Below are positions 43,953 to 52,671 of a stretch of DNA of 64,000 nt, one piece after another. Within the stretch, counting starts at the first letter, position 1. Every line of letters starts with the position of its first letter. The stretch covers positions 135,736 to 199,735 of the forward strand of contig VBAR01000001.1 in the NCBI GenBank assembly GCA_005882315.1. Reading direction: 5' to 3'. The DNA comes from Bacteroidota bacterium. GTDB taxonomy: Bacteria; Bacteroidota; Bacteroidia; Chitinophagales; Chitinophagaceae. Position numbers and translations under genes: made by a program. The notes below the pieces were generated by a model that did not search any database, was not told the DNA's origin, and saw only the letters and a program-made list of their open reading frames with translations.

Positions 43953-44091
43953 AGAATAATAGTTTTTGTAACAGGAATTTGGGTTAAAGTTTCAGTGGGA
44001 TACGGTGTCCTAACAGCTTCCGTAAAGGAAGGGTTTCTCTAACGACAATAATCATGCTATATTGCAGATAACCGCACTAAATTTTTTAAAA

Positions 44092-44418
44092 ATGACTATT
44101 GAGCAAGCCCAGCAACAGGTTGATAGCTGGATAAAGACCGTTGGTGTCCGTTATTTCAGCGAACTCACCAATATGGCCATACTTACTGAAGAAGTTGGCG
44201 AACTGGCCCGCATCATGGCCCGTACTTACGGCGATCAAAGTTTCAAAAAAACAGACCTGGAAAAAAACCTGGCTGATGAAATGGCCGATGTAATGTGGGT
44301 ATTAATTTGCCTTGCCAACCAAACAGGGGTGAACTTAACTGAGGCATTGGAAAAAAATTTTGAAAAAAAGACCACCCGGGATGCAGAAAGACATAAGAAT
44401 AACGACAAATTAGTATAA
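44092..44418 (+). CDS. MazG-like nucleotide pyrophosphohydrolase
   Basis: A 108-residue all-alpha NTP pyrophosphatase. The metal-binding pattern is complete: EEVGELARIMA followed by DEMADVMWVLICLAN (EExxE ... ExxD). Such enzymes hydrolyse non-canonical (d)NTPs to monophosphates. ATG 44092 (MTIEQAQQQVD) is chosen; upstream codons are not conserved-looking. It lies 37 bases before the YihY gene on the same strand. Confidence 0.88.
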   Translation: MTIEQAQQQVDSWIKTVGVRYFSELTNMAILTEEVGELARIMARTYGDQSFKKTDLEKNLADEMADVMWVLICLANQTGVNLTEALEKNFEKKTTRDAERHKNNDKLV

Positions 44419-44455
44419 GCCGGTCCTTTGGCATAATTTTTAAATCTCGGGAGCT

Positions 44456-45424
44456 ATGACTATGAGTGATGGTTGGAAAATAATAAAACATTCTGTATCA
44501 GATTTTTTTGAATGCGATGTACTGAAACTCAGCGGCGCCTTAGCTTTTTATACTATATTCTCACTGCCTGGGTTACTCATTATTATTATCTGGTTTAGCG
44601 ATCTGTTCTATGGCCGAACTGTAATAGAAGGTTCAGTGTATAAACAGATCGAGTCCTTTGTTGGTCATTCAGCCGCCGTCGATATACAGGAAATCATACA
44701 TAATGCAACCACCTCTACCGGTAGCCAGTTTGCAACGATAGTTGGCCTTATTGCGCTGATCATTGGTGCTACAAGTGTATTTGGAGAAATACAGAGTTCT
44801 ATCAATCATATCTGGAGAATAAAAGCAAAACCAAGAAAGGGTTTAGGATGGTTGAAGCTGATCATCGACAGGTTACTTTCCTTTTCAATGATCATCACGT
44901 TGGGTTTTATATTACTGGTATCCCTCCTTATTAATGCCTCAATGGATTTCTTACTAACTAAGCTGACGGTAAAATACCCTGAGTTAACAGTGGTGCTTGT
45001 TTATATTTTGAATATCGTCTTCACCTTTCTTATCACGTCATTTATTTTTGCTGCAATCTTTAAAGTATTACCCGATGCCCGTATTAATTGGAGACATGTA
45101 TGGGTAGGATCTTTTGTAACAGCTTCTTTATTTATGATCGGCAGGTTTGTTATCAGTTATTACCTCGGGCATAACAGGATGACAACAGCATATGGTGCTG
45201 CGGGTTCTGTCATTGTTATTTTAATGTGGGTCTATTATTCCTCCATGATATTGTATTTCGGGGCTGCTTTTACCCATTCTTATGCTAAATACAAAGGCAC
45301 AATTATTTATCCTAACAACTATGCTGTTCTTGTTAAGCAAATTGAAATAGAATCGGAAAAATCAATACAGGAACATACGGATGAGAAAACAGTGATTGAA
45401 GTAAAAGAACCTGAGACATCATAG
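44456..45424 (+). CDS. YihY/BrkB family inner membrane protein
   Basis: A 322-residue membrane protein of the YihY/virulence factor BrkB family. About six hydrophobic segments with the family patterns LSGALAFYTIFSLPGLLIIII, SVFGEIQSSINHIWRIKAKPRKG, FKVLPDARINWRHVWVGSFVTA and YGAAGSVIVILMWVYYSSMILYFGAAFT. A charged cytoplasmic tail follows. Function is not settled for the family. Probably co-transcribed with the MazG-like gene. Confidence 0.9.
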   Translation: MTMSDGWKIIKHSVSDFFECDVLKLSGALAFYTIFSLPGLLIIIIWFSDLFYGRTVIEGSVYKQIESFVGHSAAVDIQEIIHNATTSTGSQFATIVGLIALIIGATSVFGEIQSSINHIWRIKAKPRKGLGWLKLIIDRLLSFSMIITLGFILLVSLLINASMDFLLTKLTVKYPELTVVLVYILNIVFTFLITSFIFAAIFKVLPDARINWRHVWVGSFVTASLFMIGRFVISYYLGHNRMTTAYGAAGSVIVILMWVYYSSMILYFGAAFTHSYAKYKGTIIYPNNYAVLVKQIEIESEKSIQEHTDEKTVIEVKEPETS

Positions 45425-45472
45425 GTATGGCAAACTGGAAAGCCAAATGGTGTTTATTTAACAGATGAAATC

Positions 45473-45490
45473 GAAATAAATCTTTATTTC
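45473..45490. promoter_or_regulatory. Small palindrome upstream of the transglutaminase gene
   Basis: GAAATAAA-TC-TTTATTTC, 18 bases, 23 bases before the ATG at 45514. It could be an operator or chance in AT-rich DNA; no second copy was noticed in the window. Confidence 0.2.
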
Positions 45491-45513
45491 TATCGTTACC
45501 TAACCACCACTGT

Positions 45514-46734
45514 ATGACGGCCACCAAATTGATATTTACACTTACACTTCTGCTGACTCTACAATTATGTTTTACCCAACCGGTAAATGATAAATCAACC
45601 CGAAAAGAATTAAAGAAAGAAGCCGTTATTAACTCAGAAGAAGATCTGAAAAAATTTGAAGAAGAATGGCGGATGGACTCTATTAAATTGATGAAGGAAT
45701 GGAAAGATCAATGGCTAAAGGACTCTTTAAAATTTGTAAAACAAGCCGATGAAACAGTTAAACAAATAGAAAAAATATACCAGGAAAAATGGAACCCGGC
45801 CGATTCACTAAAATATATCGATGATAAAACGAAAAATCTTTTCAGTACCAACAATACAAAAACACTGGAAGAAGTAATTGCTGTTATCAATAAAAATTTT
45901 ACAACGCCACTTCATAAAACAAGAGCCGTTTTTTGCTGGATTGCTACAAATATTAATTACGATTGGGATGCCTATACAAGCGGATTAATAAAAACTACAT
46001 GGGATTATAAAAAAGATGCTTTACAGACATTTGAAGAACGCAAAGGAGTTTGTGATCATTACTCAAGCCTGTTTCAATATATGTCCGAACAATGCGGACT
46101 GGAAGCAATAAAAATTTCAGGCTATAGTAAAATATGGCCCGATGCAAAAGTAAATACTTCACGTACTGACCATGCCTGGAATGCTGTAAAAATAAATGGT
46201 AACTGGAAACTAATGGATGTAACATGGGCAAGCGAAAAAGATGGAGATATGGAATATTTTTGGTTCGATACGCCACCTGAAAAATTTATTTACAGTCATC
46301 TTCCTGAAGACACTACCTGCCAGTTTTTAAAAAATAAAATAACATTGAATGAATATGCGCTGATGCCAATCATCAGCAAATACCTCTTTCTTTCTAAAGC
46401 ACCTATTACCATTCCCGCTTTGGGTTATTTTGCAAATACTTCCGGAGTATTTCAAGTGGATATAAAAAACAATAGCAAGAAATACAGGATTGAAGTATTA
46501 ATTACAAAAATGACTGCCAACAATGAAAGACGGTTCACGGGAGATGAAACATGGCAGAAAATTCCTGTCAGTACAGTAAGAGATGCTAAGAAAGATGCTG
46601 CCGTGTACCAGACAGTAGTTCCTGGAAAAGGATCATGGTGGATCAAAGTAAACCTGTTTGAAAAATTGAATTATGAATTTTTGCCAGAAATAGAATTTCC
46701 CTCCTGCATGATCTTCCAGGTTACGTACCTGTAA
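45514..46734 (+). CDS. Secreted transglutaminase-like protein
   Basis: A 406-residue exported protein. Signal peptide MTATKLIFTLTLLLTLQLCF; residues ~25-105 form a charged helical region (EEDLKKFEEEWRMDSIKLMK); then a transglutaminase-like cysteine protease domain with Cys in ERKGVCDHYSSLF, His in TDHAWNAVKI and Asp in WKLMDVTWA, and the motif AVFCWIATNINYDWDAY ahead of it. A beta-rich C-terminal domain follows. Likely periplasmic or surface peptidase or cross-linker with an unknown substrate. Confidence 0.85.
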   Translation: MTATKLIFTLTLLLTLQLCFTQPVNDKSTRKELKKEAVINSEEDLKKFEEEWRMDSIKLMKEWKDQWLKDSLKFVKQADETVKQIEKIYQEKWNPADSLKYIDDKTKNLFSTNNTKTLEEVIAVINKNFTTPLHKTRAVFCWIATNINYDWDAYTSGLIKTTWDYKKDALQTFEERKGVCDHYSSLFQYMSEQCGLEAIKISGYSKIWPDAKVNTSRTDHAWNAVKINGNWKLMDVTWASEKDGDMEYFWFDTPPEKFIYSHLPEDTTCQFLKNKITLNEYALMPIISKYLFLSKAPITIPALGYFANTSGVFQVDIKNNSKKYRIEVLITKMTANNERRFTGDETWQKIPVSTVRDAKKDAAVYQTVVPGKGSWWIKVNLFEKLNYEFLPEIEFPSCMIFQVTYL

Positions 46735-46810
46735 AAAATTATTTGTTTTTTCTTCGGTTATCTTAATTAAACTAATTAAAAATTCATTTTCGCCTGTATA
46801 CCCGGCGGGT

Positions 46811-46818
46811 TATCTTTG
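46811..46818 (+). promoter_or_regulatory. -7 box of glyS, suggesting a leaderless transcript
   Basis: TATCTTTG matches the Bacteroidota -7 consensus TAnnTTTG exactly and ends six bases before the glyS ATG. If used, transcription would begin at or within a few bases of the start codon. No clear -33 TTG is seen. Confidence 0.5.
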
Positions 46819-46824
46819 CGCCCT

Positions 46825-48294
46825 ATGGCAAACGATTCGAACAGGTTCCAGGCAATTATTTCCCATGCAAAAGAGTATGGCTTTGTATTTCCCAGCAGTG
46901 AAATTTACGACGGCCTGCAGGCCGTTTATGATTATGGTCAATGGGGCAGTGAACTGAAAAAAAATATCAAAGATTATTGGTGGGAAAGTATGACCCGCAT
47001 GAATGAAAATATTGTAGGTATTGATGCCGCTATTTTTATGCACCCTACTACATGGAAAGCAAGTGGCCACGTTGATAATTTCAACGACCCAATGATCGAT
47101 AATAAAGACAGCAAGAAAAGATACCGTGTTGATCATTTGATAGAAGGCTTTGCTGAAGAACAAAAAACAGCAGGTAATGAGCAAGTGGCAAATGATGTAT
47201 TGGCTGCGATGGATACTTTGCTGGCTAAAGATGATTTTGCTGGCTTGAAAAAACTGATCGAGGACAATAAGATCAAATGTGCCATCAGTAAAACTGCTAA
47301 CTGGACGGATATCCGCCAGTTCAACTTAATGTTCTCAACAGAATTTGGTTCTACTGTTTCAAGTGAAGATGCTGACAATAAAGTGTATCTAAGACCTGAA
47401 ACCGCACAGGGAATTTTTGTAAACTTTTTAAATGTGCAGAAAACAGGAAGAATGAAAATTCCTTTTGGTATTGCACAAATTGGTAAAGCGTTCCGTAATG
47501 AAATTGTAGCTAGACAATTCATCTTCCGCATGAGAGAGTTTGAACAAATGGAAATGCAATTCTTCATTCAGCCCGGCACTCAGAAAAAATGGTATGAGTA
47601 CTGGAAAGAAGAAAGAATGAAATGGCATTTGGCTTTGGGCTTCGGACAAGAGAATTATCGTTTTCATGATCATATCAAACTGGCACACTATGCAGATGCA
47701 GCTTGTGATATTGAATTCAACTTCCCAATTGGCTTTAAAGAACTGGAAGGTATTCACTCAAGAACAGATTTTGATCTGAAACAGCACCAGGAATATAGCA
47801 GAAAGAAACAACAGTATTTTGATAATGATATAGATCCTGCTACAGGCAAGCCTTATGGAAATTATATTCCTTATGTAATTGAAACTTCAATTGGTTTAGA
47901 CAGGATGTTCCTTGCCGTACTCAGTCATTCTTATGAAGAACAGGATCTGAGTACTCCTGAAAAACCAGACAGCAGAGTTGTATTAAAATTCCCAGCTAAA
48001 CTTGCTCCGATGAAACTTGCTGTATTACCATTGATGAAAAAAGATGGATTACCAGAAATAGCAAGAAAAATCATGGATGATTGCAAAGCTTCGTTCCGTT
48101 GTTTCTATGAAGAAAAAGATACAATTGGAAAACGTTACCGCCGGATGGATGCGATTGGTACTCCATTCTGCGTTACTGTAGATCACCAAACAAAAGAAGA
48201 CAACACTGTTACGATACGTCATCGTGATACAATGCAGCAGGAAAGAATTTCTATTGATAAGATTAAAGAGATTATACTCAAAGCAATAATCTAA
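46825..48294 (+). CDS. glyS: Glycyl-tRNA synthetase (alpha2 type)
   Basis: A 489-residue class II synthetase of the dimeric (eukaryote-like) type, not the alpha2beta2 bacterial type. The N-terminus FQAIISHAKEYGFVFPSSEIYDGLQAVYDYGQWG is diagnostic; motif 2 FRNEIVARQFIFRMREFEQMEMQFF and motif 3 YVIETSIGLDRMFLAVL are present, and a C-terminal anticodon-binding domain follows. ATG 46825 is chosen over the track-like earlier start at 46816, which would lie within the -7 box. Confidence 0.96.
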   Translation: MANDSNRFQAIISHAKEYGFVFPSSEIYDGLQAVYDYGQWGSELKKNIKDYWWESMTRMNENIVGIDAAIFMHPTTWKASGHVDNFNDPMIDNKDSKKRYRVDHLIEGFAEEQKTAGNEQVANDVLAAMDTLLAKDDFAGLKKLIEDNKIKCAISKTANWTDIRQFNLMFSTEFGSTVSSEDADNKVYLRPETAQGIFVNFLNVQKTGRMKIPFGIAQIGKAFRNEIVARQFIFRMREFEQMEMQFFIQPGTQKKWYEYWKEERMKWHLALGFGQENYRFHDHIKLAHYADAACDIEFNFPIGFKELEGIHSRTDFDLKQHQEYSRKKQQYFDNDIDPATGKPYGNYIPYVIETSIGLDRMFLAVLSHSYEEQDLSTPEKPDSRVVLKFPAKLAPMKLAVLPLMKKDGLPEIARKIMDDCKASFRCFYEEKDTIGKRYRRMDAIGTPFCVTVDHQTKEDNTVTIRHRDTMQQERISIDKIKEIILKAII

Positions 48295-48300
48295 TTGTGT

Positions 48301-48888
48301 ATGAATAAAAATATTCGTTTATTAAGTCTCTTTTTATTTTTATTTTCCTCTTGCAATTTTTCCAAAGATGATGACGAAAAAACAATAAAGGATTTATTTA
48401 ACCAATACTCTGCCGCAGTCATTTCCGAAGATTACGAAACGATGTATCAATTCAAATACCCGGAAGTATTTAAGGATTATACTAAAGAACAAATTATTAG
48501 TGATTTAAAGGATGGGGTTCATTCTCCTGATTACGATATTATTATAAATTCGATGACCATAGATCCTGGTTACAAAGTAACTATTCATGACTCTAGTAAA
48601 TATTCACTAATAAATATCAACTCCAAATCCTCTTTAAACTTGAAATCATCTAAAACTGGTGATTCAACTATCCTGTTTAATAAATTTTGTGAGGGATCAA
48701 AAAAATATTTCGGTGAAAATAATGTCGAATGCAATAAATCGAAGTTCAAGATTGAAATTAATTCAAAAACTGAAAATTGGTTTATCTATGATAGCAAATC
48801 AAAGAAGTGGTATCTCTTATCAAGTACAAATCCAGAGGGCATAGATGCTTTTATTCCAAAAGAAGTGAGACAAGTTTTTGGAAAATAA
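48301..48888 (+). CDS. Unknown lipoprotein
   Basis: A 195-residue protein with a lipoprotein signal (LLSLFLFLFSSC, Cys ~18) followed by an acidic run. The first domain (DEKTIKDLFNQYSAAVISEDYETMYQF) looks like an NTF2/SnoaL-like helical hairpin, then a beta-rich part. I do not recognise a family. It starts six bases after the glyS stop, so it is probably read from the same transcript. It looks AT-rich and Ser/Lys/Asn-rich compared with glyS. Confidence 0.7.
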   Translation: MNKNIRLLSLFLFLFSSCNFSKDDDEKTIKDLFNQYSAAVISEDYETMYQFKYPEVFKDYTKEQIISDLKDGVHSPDYDIIINSMTIDPGYKVTIHDSSKYSLININSKSSLNLKSSKTGDSTILFNKFCEGSKKYFGENNVECNKSKFKIEINSKTENWFIYDSKSKKWYLLSSTNPEGIDAFIPKEVRQVFGK

Positions 48889-48944
48889 CAAACCACATAT
48901 CTACACACTTTCCATTTTGACATTATTCTTAGGTCTGATATAAT

Positions 48945-49757
48945 TTATTTTTCCATTTGCTCGATCACTTCTTTCGTTACACCTGTAAAAGAAAATCCCC
49001 CATCATGAAATAAATTTTGCATGGTTACCATTCTTGTGAGGTCACTAAAAAGTGTTACAGTATAGTTCGCACAGTCTTCAGCAGAAGCATTTCCTAATGG
49101 GCTCATTTTTTCTGCAAAACTTATAAACCCATCAAAGCCTTTTACGCCACTGCCTGCTGTAGTTCTTGTCGGTGATTGTGAGATTGTATTTACCCGTACC
49201 TTTTTTCTTACACCATAATTGTAACCAAAACTTCTTGTTACACTTTCCAGTAATGCTTTGGCATCTGCCATTTCATTATAATCAGGAAACACCCTTTGTG
49301 CTGCGATATAAGTTAATGCCACCACACTCCCCCACTCGTTCAGTGCATCCAAATCCCATGCAGTACGTAATACACGGTGAAGACTCATTGCAGATATGTC
49401 GAGTGTTTTTGTATTCCATTCATAATTGATCTCGGTATAAGATTTCCCTTTGCGAACATTCAGGCTCATGCCGATTGAATGAAGGATAAAATCAATTTTA
49501 CCACCAAAATGTTCCATTGATTTTTCCATCAGGTTTTTCAGATCATCCATATTGGTTACATCAGCGCCAATGACTGGTGCATTCACAGCTTCAGCCAGTT
49601 TGTTTATTTCTCCCATTCTTAATGCAACAGGTGCATTAGTGAGTACCAACTGAGCTCCTGCTTCATGACATTTCAATGCCGTTTTCCAGGCAATGGATTT
49701 TTCGTCCAGTGCGCCGAAGATGATCCCTTTCTTTCCCTGTAATAAATTATTTGACAT
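48945..49757 (-). CDS. fabI: Enoyl-[acyl-carrier-protein] reductase (NADH), FabI
   Basis: A 270-residue short-chain dehydrogenase that reduces enoyl-ACP in the last step of fatty-acid elongation. The atypical FabI nucleotide motif GALDEKSIAWKTALKCHEAGAQLVL and the catalytic Tyr-x6-Lys (YNEMADAK) are visible. SQSPTRTTAGSGVKGF is the substrate loop that also lines the triclosan site in FabI. Normal length; single gene. Confidence 0.95.
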   Translation of the reverse strand: MSNNLLQGKKGIIFGALDEKSIAWKTALKCHEAGAQLVLTNAPVALRMGEINKLAEAVNAPVIGADVTNMDDLKNLMEKSMEHFGGKIDFILHSIGMSLNVRKGKSYTEINYEWNTKTLDISAMSLHRVLRTAWDLDALNEWGSVVALTYIAAQRVFPDYNEMADAKALLESVTRSFGYNYGVRKKVRVNTISQSPTRTTAGSGVKGFDGFISFAEKMSPLGNASAEDCANYTVTLFSDLTRMVTMQNLFHDGGFSFTGVTKEVIEQMEK

Positions 49758-49803
49758 AGCCTTTGTTATTTTTAGAATTGTGGGTAAATGTATGAAGTAA
49801 TTA

Positions 49804-50010
49804 TTATTTCATTATCTCCTGCGGAAAAAGGCGGCCGATAATAAAAATCATTAAAGTAGTCAGACCGAGTATCATGACAATTGTTGCAAGAAAATAAAGC
49901 AAAAGTCTTCCGGGTGATTTGCGTGGGTTGATCAGTTTTTGAAAATAAACATTGAGAAAAAAAGCAGCAGCCAGGAAAGCAATGATAATTAATAGTACCG
50001 AGATCCTCAT
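49804..50010 (-). CDS. Small membrane protein downstream of recN
   Basis: A 68-residue protein with two hydrophobic segments (ISVLLIIIAFLAAAFFLNVYF and LLLYFLATIVMILGLTTLMIFII). ATG 50010 lies 14 bases after the recN stop; a longer frame from 50082 would overlap recN by 59 bases. Function unknown. Probably co-transcribed with recN. Confidence 0.65.
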   Translation of the reverse strand: MRISVLLIIIAFLAAAFFLNVYFQKLINPRKSPGRLLLYFLATIVMILGLTTLMIFIIGRLFPQEIMK

Positions 50011-50023
50011 TTCCGGAGTTTTG

Positions 50024-51682
50024 TCAATTAGAAACCATTTCCCTTGCATTCTCAATTGCAGCAACTGTTGGTTTTTCTCCACTCAGCATTTTTGCAATCG
50101 TTGTAATTCTTTCTTCAGTAGTCAGTTTGCGGATATTTGTCTTCACCGCATCCTTTACTATTTCTTTATAAACAAAATAATGAGCATCGGCTTTGCCGGC
50201 TATCTGTGGCTGATGGGTAATGCAAATCACTTGCCTGCTGGCTGCAAGGTCTTTCATAATTACACCTACCTGTCTCGCGGCTTCACCTGAAATACCGGTA
50301 TCAATTTCATCAAATATCATCGTAGGCAAGTCGATCTTTTTTGCTACTAATGACTTTATGCAAAGCATCAAACGGCTCAACTCACCACCGCTGGCTACTT
50401 TTCGAATGGGGTGATACTGTCCACTCCGGTTTGCATCAAACAAAAACTCGATACTATCAGTTCCGAATGCATTCAATTCCTGGTCGCTTTTAATTTCAAC
50501 CTTGATCTTTGCATTTGGCATTCCCACCTGTACCAGCAGTTTATTCACTTTATCTTCTAAAGGCTTTGCTTGTTTTTTACGACCATCAGATATTTTCTGT
50601 GCATTTTCGGAAAGGGTTTGCTTTGTTTTTGAAAGAATTTTCTCTTTCTGCTGAATTGTTTCATCGATGTTCAACACGGCCTGCAATTTACTCTCCAGTT
50701 CATTCCTGATCTGCAATAACTCCGCAGTCGTTTTCACTCCATGTTTCTTCAGTAACTTATATCCTAATGATAAACGTTCATTTAACTGCTCAATTCTTTC
50801 CGGGCTATAATTGATATGATTGCTGATCCCGTCAATTTCATCCGCAACATCCTGCAGTTCTATTTGTGTTGATTGCAGCCGTTGAATCAATTCTGGCAAC
50901 CGGGCATGATAAGAAGAATAATTCTGTAACTGGTTTACCAATATTTTTAATTGCTGAACAACCGGGCTCTCTCCTTCTTGTAACTCCTGGTATACTTTAC
51001 CAAGAACCGATTTGATTCCTTCAGCATTACTCAGCAATTTCAATTCAGCTTCCGTTTCTTCCAGTTCATTTTCCCTGAATGCTGCCTCATCTAGTTCATT
51101 AAACTGAAATTTATTGTAGTCAGATTCTTTATCGAATTGCAATTTTTGTTGTTTGAGATCATCACATTCCCGTTGCAGCGTTTTCCATTGATTAAAAAGT
51201 TTACTGTATTCACTTAACAAGTCAGCATGTCCTGCTAACGCATCCAGGACCTCACGTTGAAAATGGCTTTCCCCTAATTCCAGTGTATCAAACTGCTGGT
51301 GCAGATCGACAAGTAAGGAGCTTAACTCATTTAATTGATTTAATGTTACAGGTGTATCATTTATAAAAGCACGGGATTTTCCGGTAGCTGCTATCTCTCT
51401 TCTTATTACCAGCTCATCAGTAATATCAAAATCATTTTGCTCAAGAAATTGTTTGATCTCTTTTTTACCATGAGCATCAAACAAACCTTCGATCACAGAT
51501 TTCTTTGTTTTATTTACCAGCACAGAACTATCTGCTCTTTCGCCTAGTATCAGACCCAAAGCTCCAAGGATAATCGATTTACCGGCGCCGGTTTCACCAG
51601 TAAGAATATTCAGTTTGCCTGAAAAATCTATTTCCAGTTCATCGATGATAGCATAATTCTGTATCGTTAATTTCTGAAGCAT
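50024..51682 (-). CDS. recN: DNA repair protein RecN
   Basis: A 552-residue SMC-like ATPase for double-strand break repair. N-terminal Walker A GETGAGKSIILGALGLILG, long coiled coils in the middle (ELEETEAELKLLSNAEG, NELESKLQAVLNIDETIQQKEKILSK), and C-terminal signature/Walker B (VASGGELSRLML, LPTMIFDEIDTGISGE). ATG 51682 (MLQKLTIQNYAIID) matches the conserved N-terminus of the family. Confidence 0.96.
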   Translation of the reverse strand: MLQKLTIQNYAIIDELEIDFSGKLNILTGETGAGKSIILGALGLILGERADSSVLVNKTKKSVIEGLFDAHGKKEIKQFLEQNDFDITDELVIRREIAATGKSRAFINDTPVTLNQLNELSSLLVDLHQQFDTLELGESHFQREVLDALAGHADLLSEYSKLFNQWKTLQRECDDLKQQKLQFDKESDYNKFQFNELDEAAFRENELEETEAELKLLSNAEGIKSVLGKVYQELQEGESPVVQQLKILVNQLQNYSSYHARLPELIQRLQSTQIELQDVADEIDGISNHINYSPERIEQLNERLSLGYKLLKKHGVKTTAELLQIRNELESKLQAVLNIDETIQQKEKILSKTKQTLSENAQKISDGRKKQAKPLEDKVNKLLVQVGMPNAKIKVEIKSDQELNAFGTDSIEFLFDANRSGQYHPIRKVASGGELSRLMLCIKSLVAKKIDLPTMIFDEIDTGISGEAARQVGVIMKDLAASRQVICITHQPQIAGKADAHYFVYKEIVKDAVKTNIRKLTTEERITTIAKMLSGEKPTVAAIENAREMVSN

Positions 51683-51757
51683 GTGATGCAGCAAATTAGC
51701 GAATTTTCATCCAGCCTAAGAGAAGGTTCAGTTTTTTTTAATGATGAGAAATAAAAA

Positions 51758-51780
51758 CCCCTGACATTAAATGTCAGGGG
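51758..51780 (-). terminator. Terminator of the zinc-ribbon gene
   Basis: Ten-base perfect stem CCCCTGACAT / ATGTCAGGGG with a three-base loop, followed on the minus strand by TTTTTA. It lies between the gene ending at 51830 and recN, so recN has its own promoter. Confidence 0.88.
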
Positions 51781-51829
51781 AAAATAAAAAAGAAAATTTC
51801 ATAGTACCCATTTTAGAAATGGGGGAATA

Positions 51830-52585
51830 TTATTTTATTTCTACTGAGGCGTGTAGGTCCCCATCAACAAGGATACGGCCGCAGTTTTCACAGATAATAA
51901 TTTTTTTACGCTGACGAATTTCGCTTTGCTTTTGAGGAGGAATAGAATTGAAACATCCGCCGCAGGCATCACGTTCTACTGCTACAACAGCTAATCCGTT
52001 GCGGTAACTTGTTCTGATCTTTGTATAACTGGTCATCAGGCGTGGCTCAACATGCTCTTTTGCTTCGGCAGCCAGTTTATTAAAATGCTTCTCATCTTTC
52101 TCGTTATGAGCAATGATCTTTTCCAGCTCCCCTTTTTTGTTCGTCAATACATTTTCTTTACTGGCAATTCCTTTGTTTGCTTTTTCTAAAGTTTCAGCTT
52201 TTTCCGCAATTTCTTCGCTTGCATCTTTAATATGTTTTTCGCAAAGCTTCACTTCGAGCTGCTGCATTTCAATTTCTTTATTGATCGCTTCAAACTCACG
52301 GTTATTCTTTACATTCTCACTTTGCTTTTCGTATTTCTTTATCAACGCCTGGGCTTCTTTAATTGCTTCTTTTTTCTTTTCAATAAACTCGTTCACACCG
52401 TTAACCTCTTCTTCAATTCTCACCTTACGGGCATGCAATCCCTGGATCTCATCTTCGAGGTCATTCACCTCCATCGGCAATTCACCTTTCAGGATATGAA
52501 TTTCATCCAGCTTGCTTTCAATTTTTTGCAGGTAAAGAAGTGAACTTAATTTTTCTTCAACGGAAAATTCTTTTACGTGTGCCAT
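51830..52585 (-). CDS. Coiled-coil C4 zinc-ribbon protein
   Basis: A 251-residue protein with a long antiparallel coiled coil (residues ~10-180) and a C-terminal zinc ribbon. The metal ligands are the Cys pairs in CGGCFNSIPPQ and CENCGRILVD. This is the PF02591 zf-RING_7 / CdsZ-type family, thought to bind nucleic acid or ribosome-related partners, with no settled reaction. It lies downstream of the Nif3-like gene, a pairing common in bacteria. Confidence 0.88.
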   Translation of the reverse strand: MAHVKEFSVEEKLSSLLYLQKIESKLDEIHILKGELPMEVNDLEDEIQGLHARKVRIEEEVNGVNEFIEKKKEAIKEAQALIKKYEKQSENVKNNREFEAINKEIEMQQLEVKLCEKHIKDASEEIAEKAETLEKANKGIASKENVLTNKKGELEKIIAHNEKDEKHFNKLAAEAKEHVEPRLMTSYTKIRTSYRNGLAVVAVERDACGGCFNSIPPQKQSEIRQRKKIIICENCGRILVDGDLHASVEIK

Positions 52586-52605
52586 TATGATTGTTTATAG
52601 TTTGA

Positions 52606-52640
52606 AATTTCTGAAAGTCATGAGTCATATGTGTCATTTA
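52606..52640. repeat. Heptamer array between Nif3-like and zinc-ribbon genes
   Basis: Seven-base units gaaagtc, atgagtc, atatgtg, tcattta, of the same AGTCATG word family as the gatC-trpS array. Single arm. Confidence 0.4.
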
Positions 52641-52671
52641 AAATCCTTATACATTTGACTTACCTGACCGT

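Noticed and set aside
43953-44091. Possible tRNA or small RNA before the MazG-like gene
   Set aside because: A CTTCCGT/AAGGAAG-like stem is present but no cloverleaf, no T-loop GTTC motif and no CCA.
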